This document shows positions 7,583-15,016 of a stretch of DNA of 21,609 bases, piece by piece; within the stretch, counting starts at the first letter, position 1, and the number at the start of each line of letters is the position of its first letter. Source of the DNA: a virus; the IMG/VR virus record IMGVR_UViG_3300025122_000192, positions 1 through 21,609 of that record; one strand, given 5' to 3'. The translations under genes and the position numbers were made by a program. The notes under the pieces were generated by a model, which was given only the letters and a program-made list of their open reading frames with translations, was not told the origin of the DNA and made no database searches.

Positions 7583-7762
7583 CTACCTGCTTCCACTGTG
7601 CAGACCGCGCTTGTTGGCGAGCGGCTTGCCCTTATCCGGCGACTTCGGCTGGCCCGGCGACTTGGTTATGTCCTGCATGGCATGCGTGCCAAGTGAACGA
7701 GACTTTCCGGGAAAGCTTTTACCAACCGCCGTGGAGCGTGTTCGTTCTGGAAATTTCGTCAT
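7583..7762 (-). CDS. Small highly basic hypothetical protein, 59 aa
   Basis: The start ATG at 7762 has AGGAGA seven or so bases upstream and lies just after the post-capsid hairpin. A longer frame (to 7882) overlaps the capsid gene and is rejected. The protein (MTKFPERTRSTAVGKSFPGK and on, ending NKRGLHSGSR) has many Arg, Lys, Ser and Pro residues and few hydrophobic ones. It is the first of three small basic proteins that follow the capsid gene. I do not recognise a family. Its strong ribosome binding site next to the capsid gene suggests substantial expression. Confidence 0.65.
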   Translation of the reverse strand: MTKFPERTRSTAVGKSFPGKSRSLGTHAMQDITKSPGQPKSPDKGKPLANKRGLHSGSR

Positions 7763-7780
7763 TGTCTTCTCCTGGGAAAC

Positions 7781-7802
7781 TGGGGCGGCATTAGCCGCCC
7801 CA
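7781..7802 (-). terminator. Hairpin after the capsid gene, possible partial terminator
   Basis: TGGGGCGGC at 7781-7789 pairs perfectly with GCCGCCCCA at 7794-7802 around a four-base loop. On the minus strand it lies 7 bases beyond the capsid stop and is followed by GTTTCC, a weak T tract. It could attenuate transcription between the capsid and later genes or protect the 3' end of the capsid message. Confidence 0.5.
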
Positions 7803-7809
7803 TTATCCC

Positions 7810-8727
7810 TTAGCTGACTTGACCGCCAAGAACCCAGCGCCAGCCGGTCCAGGCGTTCATATAACGCATGTACCCGCGCCACTTGGCGACAAGGGTATCA
7901 AGGTCTTCGGCAAACGCGAACTCGACCGGAACACGGTCTACCCAAAACAGGGATTGCTGCCGCAAAGCGGAATCCATCATGAACCAGTTGTTGGTATCGG
8001 TCAGGTAATTCCACTCGATTACGCGGTATGCCCCTTCATGGACGTTCCGGTTGTTGTTGGCCGTATCGACCTTACCCATCGACGCGACGATCTCATAGGC
8101 CCGCTCATAGAGATCGGGCGGAATGAGAAGTTCGTCGGGATTGAGCATCATCCGGTTGGCCGCGTCGTCGCGGAACCCAACCATCTGAATACGCGACGCC
8201 GCGACCGAAGCCGCGTTCAACGAGCTTGTCGTCAGGTTGTCGAAGCCTGAAGCCGTCGATGCGCCGGAAGTAGTCGTGTGAGAGTTTGAACAAAGCGCGA
8301 CACCTTCGGAATTGTTGTAGAAGAAGGTATCCACAGAGAACGCATTGTTTGGGATGCGTGCGCCGTGTACCTGCCGTGTCCGCTGTGCGGCGGTTGCAAG
8401 GCCGCGCGGTCGCTGATCCATGATCTGGTATTGATCATCGTCGAACAGCTTGCGCTCAACCTGCGTGCCGGATGCGAACTCGACGTGAGTACCCGTCGTG
8501 TCGTAGCCCTGAGAAGCGTCTTGATACGTCACCGAACCGGAAAACTGGGACCAGTCCGAAAACGCGCCGACGCTCGACCAACGCATGTCTGCACGGCCAT
8601 TGTCGGGCGGCATGGTAAACAGCATGCCAAGCATGTCCGGCAATTGGTCGTATTGTTCGTGAAAGATACGCTGGAACCTGGGATCAATGAGATCGCCGAA
8701 GGCTCCTGAAGCATGGGGAACTGCCAT
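7810..8727 (-). CDS. Major capsid protein (HK97 fold)
   Basis: The 305-residue protein builds the icosahedral head. ATG 8727 has AAGGAGA upstream at good spacing. Recognisable stretches are the N-terminal arm (MAVPHASGAFGDLIDPRFQR), the central YNNSEGVALCSNSHTTTSG, FDNLTTSSLNAASVAASRI, the peptide-domain line MMLNPDELLIPPDLYERAYE (about 191-210) and the C-terminal RVPVEFAFAEDLDTLVAKWR followed by GYMRYMNAWTGWRWVLGG. This pattern is typical of Mu gpT-like and related HK97-fold capsid proteins. Position after a scaffold gene and a decoration-like gene agrees. No protease gene was found nearby and the N-terminus shows no long delta domain, so assembly with a separate scaffold without proteolysis is likely (inference). 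Confidence 0.88.
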   Translation of the reverse strand: MAVPHASGAFGDLIDPRFQRIFHEQYDQLPDMLGMLFTMPPDNGRADMRWSSVGAFSDWSQFSGSVTYQDASQGYDTTGTHVEFASGTQVERKLFDDDQYQIMDQRPRGLATAAQRTRQVHGARIPNNAFSVDTFFYNNSEGVALCSNSHTTTSGASTASGFDNLTTSSLNAASVAASRIQMVGFRDDAANRMMLNPDELLIPPDLYERAYEIVASMGKVDTANNNRNVHEGAYRVIEWNYLTDTNNWFMMDSALRQQSLFWVDRVPVEFAFAEDLDTLVAKWRGYMRYMNAWTGWRWVLGGQVS

Positions 8728-8743
8728 CGTTTATCTCCTTGTC

Positions 8744-9442
8744 CTAGGTCGGACGCTGTGAATAGACGTGATCGGTCGGCACCCAATGGATATAGCTGTC
8801 TGTCGTTCCATTAAGCTCCATTGCCTTGACCTTTGCACCGGCACCGGTCGCCACCGCGATGGACGCATCAGCCTGATAGAAGTTGGTGGTTAGCTGAACC
8901 GCCGTCGTGGCATTGTACCAATACGGCGCGTCGATAAAGGTATCACCAACAACCGTTCCGTTGTCGAACGGGATCAGGACCGTAATCGACGTGCCCCCGG
9001 TGCCCGTAACCTTGCGATCCTGGCTGACATTGGCACCAGCCGTGAACCAGCAAATACCCTCATCCATGTTGGGGGAGTTATGGGCATCGCCGGTCGTCAG
9101 TGTGACGCCGCCAGCATTGGCCGTGGTGATATCGTGTTCCGTGAGCGCTGTGCCCTCGGTTGCACCGCCCGACATAAGAGCCTTCCAGACCGCCTGCGGA
9201 TTTATGATGACGGCGACTGTCCGTTCCGCCGAATCCGCTCCGGTGCCCTGCGTGGTCGTGTAAGTGGCGCTTTCGATGGCAACGCCGACCATATCAGCCA
9301 AAGAGGTTGTGGTCGGCAGGTTGACACCGGCTTCGCCAGCTACGTCGATCAAGACAGGAACATTTGGATTGGAAAGAGTTTCCGCAATCTGGTAACGCTC
9401 TATGTGGGGCGACGACTGATTGATGTCATAAACAAACTTCAT
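8744..9442 (-). CDS. Probable head decoration or minor capsid protein, 232 aa
   Basis: ATG at 9442 has GGAG about eight bases upstream and follows the previous TAG by five bases. The protein is beta-rich: MKFVYDINQSSPHIERYQIA, VPVLIDVAGEAGVNLPTT, then SLADMVGVAIESATYTTTQG, ERTVAVIINPQAVWKALMSG (about 73-92), and a C-terminal part with GDTFIDAPYWYNATTAVQL. Genes of this size directly ahead of the major capsid gene in podovirus-like genomes often encode decoration or cement proteins, and the 'M-V-G-V-A-x-x-x-A-x-Y' line is one I associate with that context. There is no enzyme motif. The role is inferred mainly from position. Confidence 0.65.
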   Translation of the reverse strand: MKFVYDINQSSPHIERYQIAETLSNPNVPVLIDVAGEAGVNLPTTTSLADMVGVAIESATYTTTQGTGADSAERTVAVIINPQAVWKALMSGGATEGTALTEHDITTANAGGVTLTTGDAHNSPNMDEGICWFTAGANVSQDRKVTGTGGTSITVLIPFDNGTVVGDTFIDAPYWYNATTAVQLTTNFYQADASIAVATGAGAKVKAMELNGTTDSYIHWVPTDHVYSQRPT

Positions 9443-9447
9443 CGTCG

Positions 9448-9741
9448 CTACTCCATTGCTTGAGTGTGATGTACCAACATCCGCATCTGATCGTCATGCT
9501 GCTTACAGCCATCACAATTTCCACGAACGAATGGTAACCGGTTTTTCCCATGAAGTTTGGGAACGTACCCATACTTCAGGGGGTTAAATTTGGGTAAGCA
9601 ATCACCACAGAGCCAAATCGCCCGCTGCGTCATCACGAAATTATCGATATGCGATCCCGCGACCTGACCGTACTTGCGGCCAGGAGCGACAAAAACATCC
9701 GCCAACTCGGCAGGCGTCCGCTTTTTCATTATCGCAAACAT
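9448..9741 (-). CDS. Small zinc-ribbon-like protein, 97 aa
   Basis: The first ATG (9741) overlaps the scaffold stop by one base (TGATG); an alternative ATG is four codons on (MKKRTPAEL). Two CxxC pairs, C45/C48 (LCGDC) and C76/C79 (NCDGC), are separated by 27 residues, as in a single zinc ribbon. The N-terminus (PAELADVFVAPGRKYGQVAG) is unlike a DNA-binding helix. It may be a small zinc-dependent assembly or regulatory protein. Its location inside the capsid operon is unusual for a regulator. No family recognised. Confidence 0.6.
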   Translation of the reverse strand: MFAIMKKRTPAELADVFVAPGRKYGQVAGSHIDNFVMTQRAIWLCGDCLPKFNPLKYGYVPKLHGKNRLPFVRGNCDGCKQHDDQMRMLVHHTQAME

Positions 9742-10499
9742 CAGACTATCGTTGCTCCATGCTTCTTGCGAAGATTCGGATTTGCAAACTTAAGCTCTTC
9801 CGCAACTTCGGCCCAACCCTTGTAGATGCCCTTCTGAATCGCATCGGAATAATGCCGATCTTCATCCGCCGACATGCCTTCCGGCTTGCCGTCGGGTGAT
9901 CCACCGCCAGAAGCAGGCGGCATACCGCCGCCCGTTTCCTGATGAGTTTCACGGTCATGAACTCTGCCAACGGATTCCAAGGCATCGATAGACCCAAACA
10001 CTTGCCGCGCCGCCGCCAGTTCGGTTGACTGGCTGTTGGGTTGCCCCAACGCCACCAGATCATTGAAAGCCTTGGTAAGTTTCTGGTTACTCTCGGAAAC
10101 TTTATCCATGATGTCCGGCACCGCTGTCTTGTAGCGCCCAATCTCGCTGTTAATCTCGGTGATCGCAGCCTGCGTCGAAACCGCCTCGGTAACTGACTTG
10201 GCGATCTGCGTGCTGATCTGCGTATCCCTCTGATTTTCACGAATTTGTGACGCTTCGGTTTCGGTCATCTGGCCTTCACGAACTGCCATATTCAACTCGG
10301 CATCGGAAAAGGTCTTTGGAGTTTCGACGGGAGCCGGTTGCGCGGCGGCGGCGTCTAACCGCCCCCTAAGCTCGGCTGCCTCTAACTCGGCAGCCTGCCG
10401 ACGATGCGTTTCCGATTCCAGCGCGGCGAGCGGCACTGTCCGCTTGTCGCCCTGCTCTCCGTCACCCGTTGCTTGTCCGGTATCTGGATTTTCAGCCAT
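9741..10499 (-). CDS. Scaffolding protein
   Basis: I start this 252-residue protein at ATG 10499 (MAENPDTGQATGDGEQ), which has GGAG at about seven bases. An earlier in-frame ATG at 10523 would lie upstream of that site. The line TVPLAALESETHRRQAAELE (about 21-40), followed by an Ala/Glu/Arg coiled coil, is the signature of phage scaffolds, and the acidic hydrophilic body, the QIAKSVTEAVSTQAAITEIN helix and the glycine-rich hinge (GGGMPPASGGGSPDGK) fit. The short basic C-terminus (NPNLRKKHGATIV) could bind capsid protein as in other scaffolds. It should guide capsid assembly and leave the head. It lies ahead of the capsid gene, as usual. Confidence 0.8.
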   Translation of the reverse strand: MAENPDTGQATGDGEQGDKRTVPLAALESETHRRQAAELEAAELRGRLDAAAAQPAPVETPKTFSDAELNMAVREGQMTETEASQIRENQRDTQISTQIAKSVTEAVSTQAAITEINSEIGRYKTAVPDIMDKVSESNQKLTKAFNDLVALGQPNSQSTELAAARQVFGSIDALESVGRVHDRETHQETGGGMPPASGGGSPDGKPEGMSADEDRHYSDAIQKGIYKGWAEVAEELKFANPNLRKKHGATIV

Positions 10500-10587
10500 C
10501 TTAATTCTCCATTGTGGCGGCACCCCACAGGATTGCCCGAAGCTGACACCGGCCCCGTATCAGCGGAAGTTTAAGGCCCGAAAAAGA

Positions 10588-10614
10588 CAAAAAGCCCGCG
10601 CCACTTTCGCGGCT
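10588..10614 (-). terminator. Rho-independent terminator between portal and capsid operons
   Basis: On the minus strand AGCC/GGCT and GCG/CGC pair with one bulged G around a seven-base loop (stem arms 10608-10614 and 10593-10600). The stem is followed by five T and, after GTC, another run of five T. It lies in the 156-base gap between the 62-residue ORF and the scaffold gene. It could end or attenuate the packaging operon, so the scaffold/capsid genes may need their own promoter. I see no convincing one. Confidence 0.6.
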
Positions 10615-10655
10615 GCGAGCTTGGGTATTCCAATAACTCAAAACGAATTAAAAAA

Positions 10656-10844
10656 TCAGACGGGTACGATTTCCTCGACGCGGACGCATTTTACCGCCCC
10701 GTCCTTTATATTTAAGACAACATTTCCGGTCTTCCCGTCAAGTAAAAAGTTAGCCACGGCTTCTGTTACGACAAGTGGCAGGGCCAGCGAATAGCCGGGC
10801 GCTGTGCCAACCTGATGACTCGATATGTCACGCATCTGATTCAT
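10656..10844 (-). CDS. Small hypothetical protein, possibly YezD/DUF2292-like, 62 aa
   Basis: The frame from ATG 10844 overlaps the previous gene by 17 bases; a second ATG at 10835 is possible. No clear ribosome binding site precedes either. The C-terminal half GKTGNVVLNIKDGAVKCVRV, followed by EEIVPV, resembles the strand-turn-strand line 'G-S-V-x-L-x-I-x-D-G-x-V-x-x-I-x-x-x-E' of the small DUF2292 (YezD-like) family, whose function is unknown. The N-terminus (MNQMRDISSHQVGTAPGYSL) has no motif. It is the last gene before the terminator. Confidence 0.5.
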   Translation of the reverse strand: MNQMRDISSHQVGTAPGYSLALPLVVTEAVANFLLDGKTGNVVLNIKDGAVKCVRVEEIVPV

Positions 10845-11235
10845 CGACTATCAATTCCCGCGCGTTCTCGCCGTTTTCCATGATGTCCTTGGGCAGATTG
10901 ATCGCCGCCTGCCACGCTTCCTTACGTGCGTTGGCGTCGGTAAGCATCGCTTTAATGCCCATGATCTCATCAGCGTTGACCACCATAGGATCATTCAATT
11001 GTGTCTGAAGATAGGCAATCTTCTGTTCGCAAATCACGACCGCATTCTGCAAATAGCTCAAGAATCGGTCAAAATCAGGATGCCCGGTCATCGCTTCGGC
11101 GCTGACTTCCGCCTGGATCAGCAGTTGCAGATCGCCCTGCGTCAACTGCCCACGCGCACGCGGCCTGCCCTGCGCTTCGGCAAGCCTCGCCTGATCGGCC
11201 TGAAAATCCTTGAATTCCCTTATATCCTGTCTCAT
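10828..11235 (-). CDS. Hypothetical helical protein after portal, 135 aa
   Basis: ATG at 11235 overlaps the portal stop in an ATGA junction. The protein is mostly helical and charged: MRQDIREFKDFQADQARLAE, GQLTQGDLQLLIQAEVSAEA, MTGHPDFDRFLSYLQNAVVI, EQKIAYLQTQLNDPMVVNAD and IMGIKAMLTDANARKEAWQA. Two likely coiled-coil stretches lie around residues 10-30 and 65-85. Genes of this size and composition directly after the portal are common in podovirus-like genomes without a known function. Coupling to the portal suggests an assembly factor. Confidence 0.65.
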   Translation of the reverse strand: MRQDIREFKDFQADQARLAEAQGRPRARGQLTQGDLQLLIQAEVSAEAMTGHPDFDRFLSYLQNAVVICEQKIAYLQTQLNDPMVVNADEIMGIKAMLTDANARKEAWQAAINLPKDIMENGENARELIVDESDA

Positions 11236-13631
11236 TGCGCACCCGTGTTGGCACCACCGCCCGCCCCTGGCAAGGTTTCGTCAAGCAGTTCCGCGCCGCC
11301 CGAAATAGGCGGCGTTTCGTTCGACGCGGGCGGCCCTTCAGGCGGACGCCCGCCCTGACCATCGCCAGCTTGCCCAGCCTGGAATCCTTGCGCCGCCTGC
11401 GCGATCTGCATCTGCCGCTGCTGCACCGCCGCTGCTTCGCCAACCTGCTGCAAGTAGATACGCAGCGCCTGCTGCTGCTCCCCGCCGACCAGCAAGCCAA
11501 AATTCTCGCTCTCGAAAAATGCCTGCAATTTCTGTAAATGCTCGATGGCACCGCCAGCTTCGGCTGGCCTGCCATCCGGCAACAGGCCATCGAAAATCAT
11601 GCTCAAGGCTTCCTCGGCGAAGATGCGCGGCTTCATCGAGCCGGGCACCGGCTCCTTGATGTAGTCATCCGGGTCTTGCCCGTGCGCCTTGGCCTTCTGC
11701 CTGAACAGCCTGTAGATACCAGCTTCGTCGATCAGGCCAAGCTGGATAGCCAGATCATTGACATAGGTTGCGATCAGCGCATCGATGGACATCTGCAAAG
11801 CCTGCTTGGACGTGTTCAGCACATTGGCCTTGAACTCGAAATCCATCGCCCCGGAAACCTCGGAACGCTTGGCGACGGTTGCATAGATATCAGCCGCCTT
11901 GCTCTGCACGCCGACCAGCCTGATCTTCTTCTCTGGCGGCAGGAAGTATTTATTCTGCTCATGCATGAGCGAGAAAACATCGGTGAAGCCCATGAAGAAG
12001 CGCCGTAGAATGCGTTCCGGTCGTGCTTCGCCCTGCCCCGCCACCATCGACATGCCGCCAATGGTGCGCAGCGCCGACGACTTCCCGGCTGGCACCCGGC
12101 CAAGCTGAAGTTCACCGATCATCGACACCCGCTCTTCCATCTGCTGCATGATGGTCAACAGGTTGATGGTCTGCGCTTCACCGGTAAAACTGAAATTCGG
12201 GAAATTGATATCACGACTCGGATCACCAAGCGGGTAAAGGTGCCCCGGCTCCATCGTGATAGTTTCCGGCTTCATGCCGCCCGTCGCCCGGTAAAACCCA
12301 AACGGCGTATTCTTGAGCGTGCCGCCGTCAACCGACTGATCAAGTAGCGTCTTCATGACATCGTGGATGCCTTCCAGGGTTTCCAGGAAGCTGATGCCGC
12401 CATAGCGGCCCTTGACCGGGATAAATGAATTACCCGCCAGCGGCCTGCGCGGCGGGTTGGACGGATACACTTCGGTCATCATCTTGCCACGCACCGTCAA
12501 CTTGGCTTCGTGCAAAACAACCCATTCCACGTCTTCGCCGATGCCGTCATTGTCGATGTCGAAAACGTCGAAGCAGCGCAGCCGCGTCAGGGTGTCCTGG
12601 CCGCGATCAGGATTCGGCGTGCCGGTTTCACTGCCCGCAGAGCCTTGCAGATCGTCCTTGGCATTCTTGTATTCCTGATTGTCCCTCGGACGCTGGATAG
12701 CTTCCAACCCGTCGGCTTCTTCCTTGGTCATCAGGTCGTAGGTTCCATCCTTTTGCAGCCGCCTAACCTCATCGATGGTCGGATAATCAACCAAGATAAC
12801 ATGCGCCGCACCACCGGGATTTGAGGGGCCGGGCGCTTGCAGATTGGCGGAACGGGCCGGATAAAGAACCTCATCCCAGTCCTTCGGGATGACACGCGGG
12901 CCGTTGTAAATCTCGACCGGCTTGGAAAATACAAGCTCGACGCCTTGGTCATCGGGGCGTGTATAGAACTTAGCCTTGAACGGCTCTTCGGTGCCCTCCA
13001 CGACATCCCAGTCCCAACCATCGCCGCCGCGTGATTGGGCGATGGCGGCCTCGGGAAATTCCTTGGTCAAGATGGCCTGGAAATACTCGGACGGAAAATC
13101 CAACGGCGCAGGGATCGGATCGTAGACCCTGATATCCGACACCTCGCGCATTTCCTTTATCCACGGCACAAACACCGTGAAGATGCCTTCGTTAACGAAA
13201 TCATCGGCAATCTCACCGACGATCTCTTCGCCGTTCTGCTCAAGGAAAAACTGGGTATCAAGCAGGCTATCGATAGTATCCTGCTGCGACCTCTGCCCGT
13301 CGTTGCGCGCCTTGGCATTGAACACCGGGCGATCTGACATGACCGCATTATGCAGCGTATCCTGCATCCGCAACGACTTCTCCATCATGTCGGAAAGAGG
13401 TACGTCGGACGCATCGGGCCAGGGCCAGTCCTTGCCCTCTACCCACATGCGGAACTTGGCATGGCGCTGGATGCGCGCCTCTTTCTCGAACTGGCGGTTG
13501 GTGTCGTCGGTATTGAAGAAGTCGATGACCCGCTTGGCGATCTCGGCACGGTCGATGTTCAACGCCTCGCGGCGGAAGCGGGTGCGGCGGATATCGGCAG
13601 TAGCAGCAGGTGTCTGCGCTGTTTCAGCCAT
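11232..13631 (-). CDS. Portal protein, 799 aa
   Basis: The portal forms the ring at one head vertex through which DNA enters and leaves. ATG 13631 overlaps the previous stop by eight bases. Residues about 50-110 (EARIQRHAKFRMWVEGKDWP, WPDASDVPLSDMMEKSLRMQ, DTLHNAVMSDRPVFNAKARN) are the N-terminal line of large podovirus-like portals. The clip/stem region includes YGGISFLETLEGIHDVMKTL and LDQSVDGGTLKNTPFGFYRA, followed by GHLYPLGDPSRDINF and helices with QQMEERVSMIGELQLGRVPA. The C-terminal 100 residues are Gln-rich coiled coil then a Pro/Gly tail (PPEGPPASNETPPISGGAEL). At 799 residues it is long, as expected for portals with an extended C-terminal barrel. Confidence 0.85.
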   Translation of the reverse strand: MAETAQTPAATADIRRTRFRREALNIDRAEIAKRVIDFFNTDDTNRQFEKEARIQRHAKFRMWVEGKDWPWPDASDVPLSDMMEKSLRMQDTLHNAVMSDRPVFNAKARNDGQRSQQDTIDSLLDTQFFLEQNGEEIVGEIADDFVNEGIFTVFVPWIKEMREVSDIRVYDPIPAPLDFPSEYFQAILTKEFPEAAIAQSRGGDGWDWDVVEGTEEPFKAKFYTRPDDQGVELVFSKPVEIYNGPRVIPKDWDEVLYPARSANLQAPGPSNPGGAAHVILVDYPTIDEVRRLQKDGTYDLMTKEEADGLEAIQRPRDNQEYKNAKDDLQGSAGSETGTPNPDRGQDTLTRLRCFDVFDIDNDGIGEDVEWVVLHEAKLTVRGKMMTEVYPSNPPRRPLAGNSFIPVKGRYGGISFLETLEGIHDVMKTLLDQSVDGGTLKNTPFGFYRATGGMKPETITMEPGHLYPLGDPSRDINFPNFSFTGEAQTINLLTIMQQMEERVSMIGELQLGRVPAGKSSALRTIGGMSMVAGQGEARPERILRRFFMGFTDVFSLMHEQNKYFLPPEKKIRLVGVQSKAADIYATVAKRSEVSGAMDFEFKANVLNTSKQALQMSIDALIATYVNDLAIQLGLIDEAGIYRLFRQKAKAHGQDPDDYIKEPVPGSMKPRIFAEEALSMIFDGLLPDGRPAEAGGAIEHLQKLQAFFESENFGLLVGGEQQQALRIYLQQVGEAAAVQQRQMQIAQAAQGFQAGQAGDGQGGRPPEGPPASNETPPISGGAELLDETLPGAGGGANTGAQ

Positions 13632-14058
13632 TTTCCCTCGCGATCATGTCCGTCCAGCGCTCGGAATAGAGGACGCCCAGCGGGGCCAGCGAAGCGACGC
13701 GGCAGATATCGTCAGCCTGGAATTTCAATTGCTCTTCACTCAACGCCTGTCCGAACATCCAGGGCTTCGCCTTCCAGTCGAATGCGAACGCCCTTATAAC
13801 ACCGGCCCATATCCTAGGCAAATTTTCGTTGACTGAATCAACGCATTCCTCACAGACGGTCCACATGGTTGTGGTGCCGTCGGTAAACAGCACGCCAACC
13901 CGAAACGCATTGTCGTAAACCTCTCCATAACGCCGTGGCTCACCCACCAACGGAGAGCCGCGACCAGCCGTTTCCTCGGTCCAGACCTCATCAACGTCAA
14001 AAAGAGGCTCGTAGCAGGCGGTGCAGAAACCGGCCCTATTTCGTGGTAGATCGCTCAA
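13624..14058 (-). CDS. Small CxxC/CxxC zinc-binding-like protein with TTG start, 144 aa
   Basis: The start is a TTG at 14058 (MSDLPRNRAGFCTACYEPLF). It is decided by AAGGA eight bases upstream and the lack of any earlier ATG in frame; it overlaps the preceding gene by 23 bases. C12/C15 (CTAC) and C69/C72 (CEEC) make a plausible zinc site with a 53-residue spacer holding a beta-rich insert (NAFRVGVLFTDGTTTMWTVC). The C-terminus has aromatic helices (WKAKPWMFGQALSEEQLKFQ). No family recognised. It lies third in a row of Cys-rich ORFs between TerL and portal. Confidence 0.6.
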   Translation of the reverse strand: MSDLPRNRAGFCTACYEPLFDVDEVWTEETAGRGSPLVGEPRRYGEVYDNAFRVGVLFTDGTTTMWTVCEECVDSVNENLPRIWAGVIRAFAFDWKAKPWMFGQALSEEQLKFQADDICRVASLAPLGVLYSERWTDMIARENG

Positions 14059-14257
14059 ACGTCACGTCCTTCGCGGTGCATTTTACATTGGTGATAAACT
14101 TTTCGTCGCATTCGGCTTCGCCGGTCGGAATGAACTTGTGGGCGCAGACGCCCTCGGAGCCGCCAACATCTTCCAGTGATTGTCGCCGTAATTCGCCGAC
14201 GTGCTTCTCGCATGACGGACAATAAATGTAGGCTTCAAACTCATCAATCTTTGGCAT
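14036..14257 (-). CDS. Small Cys-rich zinc-ribbon-like protein, 73 aa
   Basis: ATG 14257 overlaps the previous TGA by one base (TGATG). A TTG one codon earlier is less likely. The protein (MPKIDEFEAYIYCPSCEKHV) carries C13/C16 then C38, C50 and C60, the order of a zinc ribbon with an irregular second pair, plus H19 and H40 as possible ligands. It ends in a basic tail (DVTFERSTTK). Function unknown. Neighbours with similar CxxC layouts suggest a duplicated or co-evolving set. Confidence 0.6.
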   Translation of the reverse strand: MPKIDEFEAYIYCPSCEKHVGELRRQSLEDVGGSEGVCAHKFIPTGEAECDEKFITNVKCTAKDVTFERSTTK

Positions 14258-14505
14258 CAAAAATTATCAACTTTTGCATCGTCCAGCAACTTTACCTTGC
14301 CGTCGTACTCCTTGCGCAACTTCGCCAGTCCGTTGTTCCAGGTCTTGGCTACGCGATCATGCAGCTTGTCCCGCTTGCCCGCATAATCATCAACAATTTC
14401 AGCGCAATCTGCGCAGTAAATACGGGCAAGCGGGCCGCGCTCCGCAAAGTCCTCGCGGTCGTTAGAAATAATCTCACAGCCGTCGCAGACATATTTAAGC
14501 GCCAT
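14257..14505 (-). CDS. Small CxxC/CxxC zinc-ribbon-like protein, 82 aa
   Basis: ATG 14505 overlaps the previous TGA by one base. Two CxxC pairs, C7/C10 (CDGC) and C31/C34 (CADC), with a 20-residue spacer form a plausible zinc ribbon in the N-terminal half. The C-terminal half is a charged helix (DKLHDRVAKTWNNGLAKLRK) that could dimerise. No family recognised. It is followed directly by two more Cys-rich proteins. Confidence 0.6.
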   Translation of the reverse strand: MALKYVCDGCEIISNDREDFAERGPLARIYCADCAEIVDDYAGKRDKLHDRVAKTWNNGLAKLRKEYDGKVKLLDDAKVDNF

Positions 14506-14786
14506 CAGGATGGCCCCATGATATTCGGCGGGCGGGTTTCCTTGATCCGGCGCAATCCACCGAAGGCAATGTATTCACGCTTCTGATCCAGGGGCGTGAT
14601 AATCACAAAATATGGCGGCACCAAGGCATCCATCTGGCCGGTGACCTCAATCACCTTACCGTCAAGCCCTTCATAGGTGACGACCACCTGTTCACCCATC
14701 AAGGAGCTAAAAATGATACTGGCGTCGCCGGTCTGTTGAGGCTGGTTCTGCGGCGTGCCGTTGGCGCGGCGCGGCATTTCATTCAT
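14505..14786 (-). CDS. Small beta-barrel-like hypothetical protein, 93 aa
   Basis: ATG 14786 overlaps the preceding TGA in an ATGA junction. After a polar N-terminal tail (MNEMPRRANGTPQNQPQQTG) the sequence reads as five short strands: ASIIFSSLMGEQVVVTYEGL, DGKVIEVTGQMDALVPPYFV and IITPLDQKREYIAFGGLRRI. That is the layout of an Sm/SH3-like small barrel, as in Hfq-like RNA-binding proteins. The resemblance is in strand pattern only, so RNA binding is no more than a possibility. Confidence 0.55.
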   Translation of the reverse strand: MNEMPRRANGTPQNQPQQTGDASIIFSSLMGEQVVVTYEGLDGKVIEVTGQMDALVPPYFVIITPLDQKREYIAFGGLRRIKETRPPNIMGPS

Positions 14787-15016
14787 CGCTTCTTCCTCTG
14801 CTGCATTTCGGCCAGCCCCAGGCCGGTCGCCCCGTTGGGCACCTTTTCCTTGGCCGCGTTATGATCGGCGAACTGGGTCAGTTCGGCAGCCCGCTCGCGG
14901 GCACGAGTAACGGCGGCGGCCTTGCGCGCCGGATTGCGCTCAAGCGCTTCGGCTTCGGCCAAGGTATGCATATCCTGCTCGGCCTGGAATTCCTTGTCGG
15001 ATTTAATTTCAGACAT
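14783..15016 (-). CDS. Small helical hypothetical protein, 77 aa
   Basis: ATG 15016 shares one base with the TerL stop (TGATG). The protein (MSEIKSDKEFQAEQDMHTLA and on) is a single long charged helix of Ala/Glu/Arg/Lys, ending in a basic QQRKKR tail. Small helical proteins directly after TerL are frequent in tailed phages without assigned function. It could assist packaging or portal assembly, but nothing in the sequence proves it. Confidence 0.6.
   Translation of the reverse strand: MSEIKSDKEFQAEQDMHTLAEAEALERNPARKAAAVTRARERAAELTQFADHNAAKEKVPNGATGLGLAEMQQRKKR

Noticed and set aside
7337-7696. Plus-strand 119-codon ORF with Ala/Phe/Gly repeats
   Set aside because: The repeat is the complement of the Lys/Ala/Pro repeat on the minus strand, whose ORFs have ribosome sites and coupled junctions.
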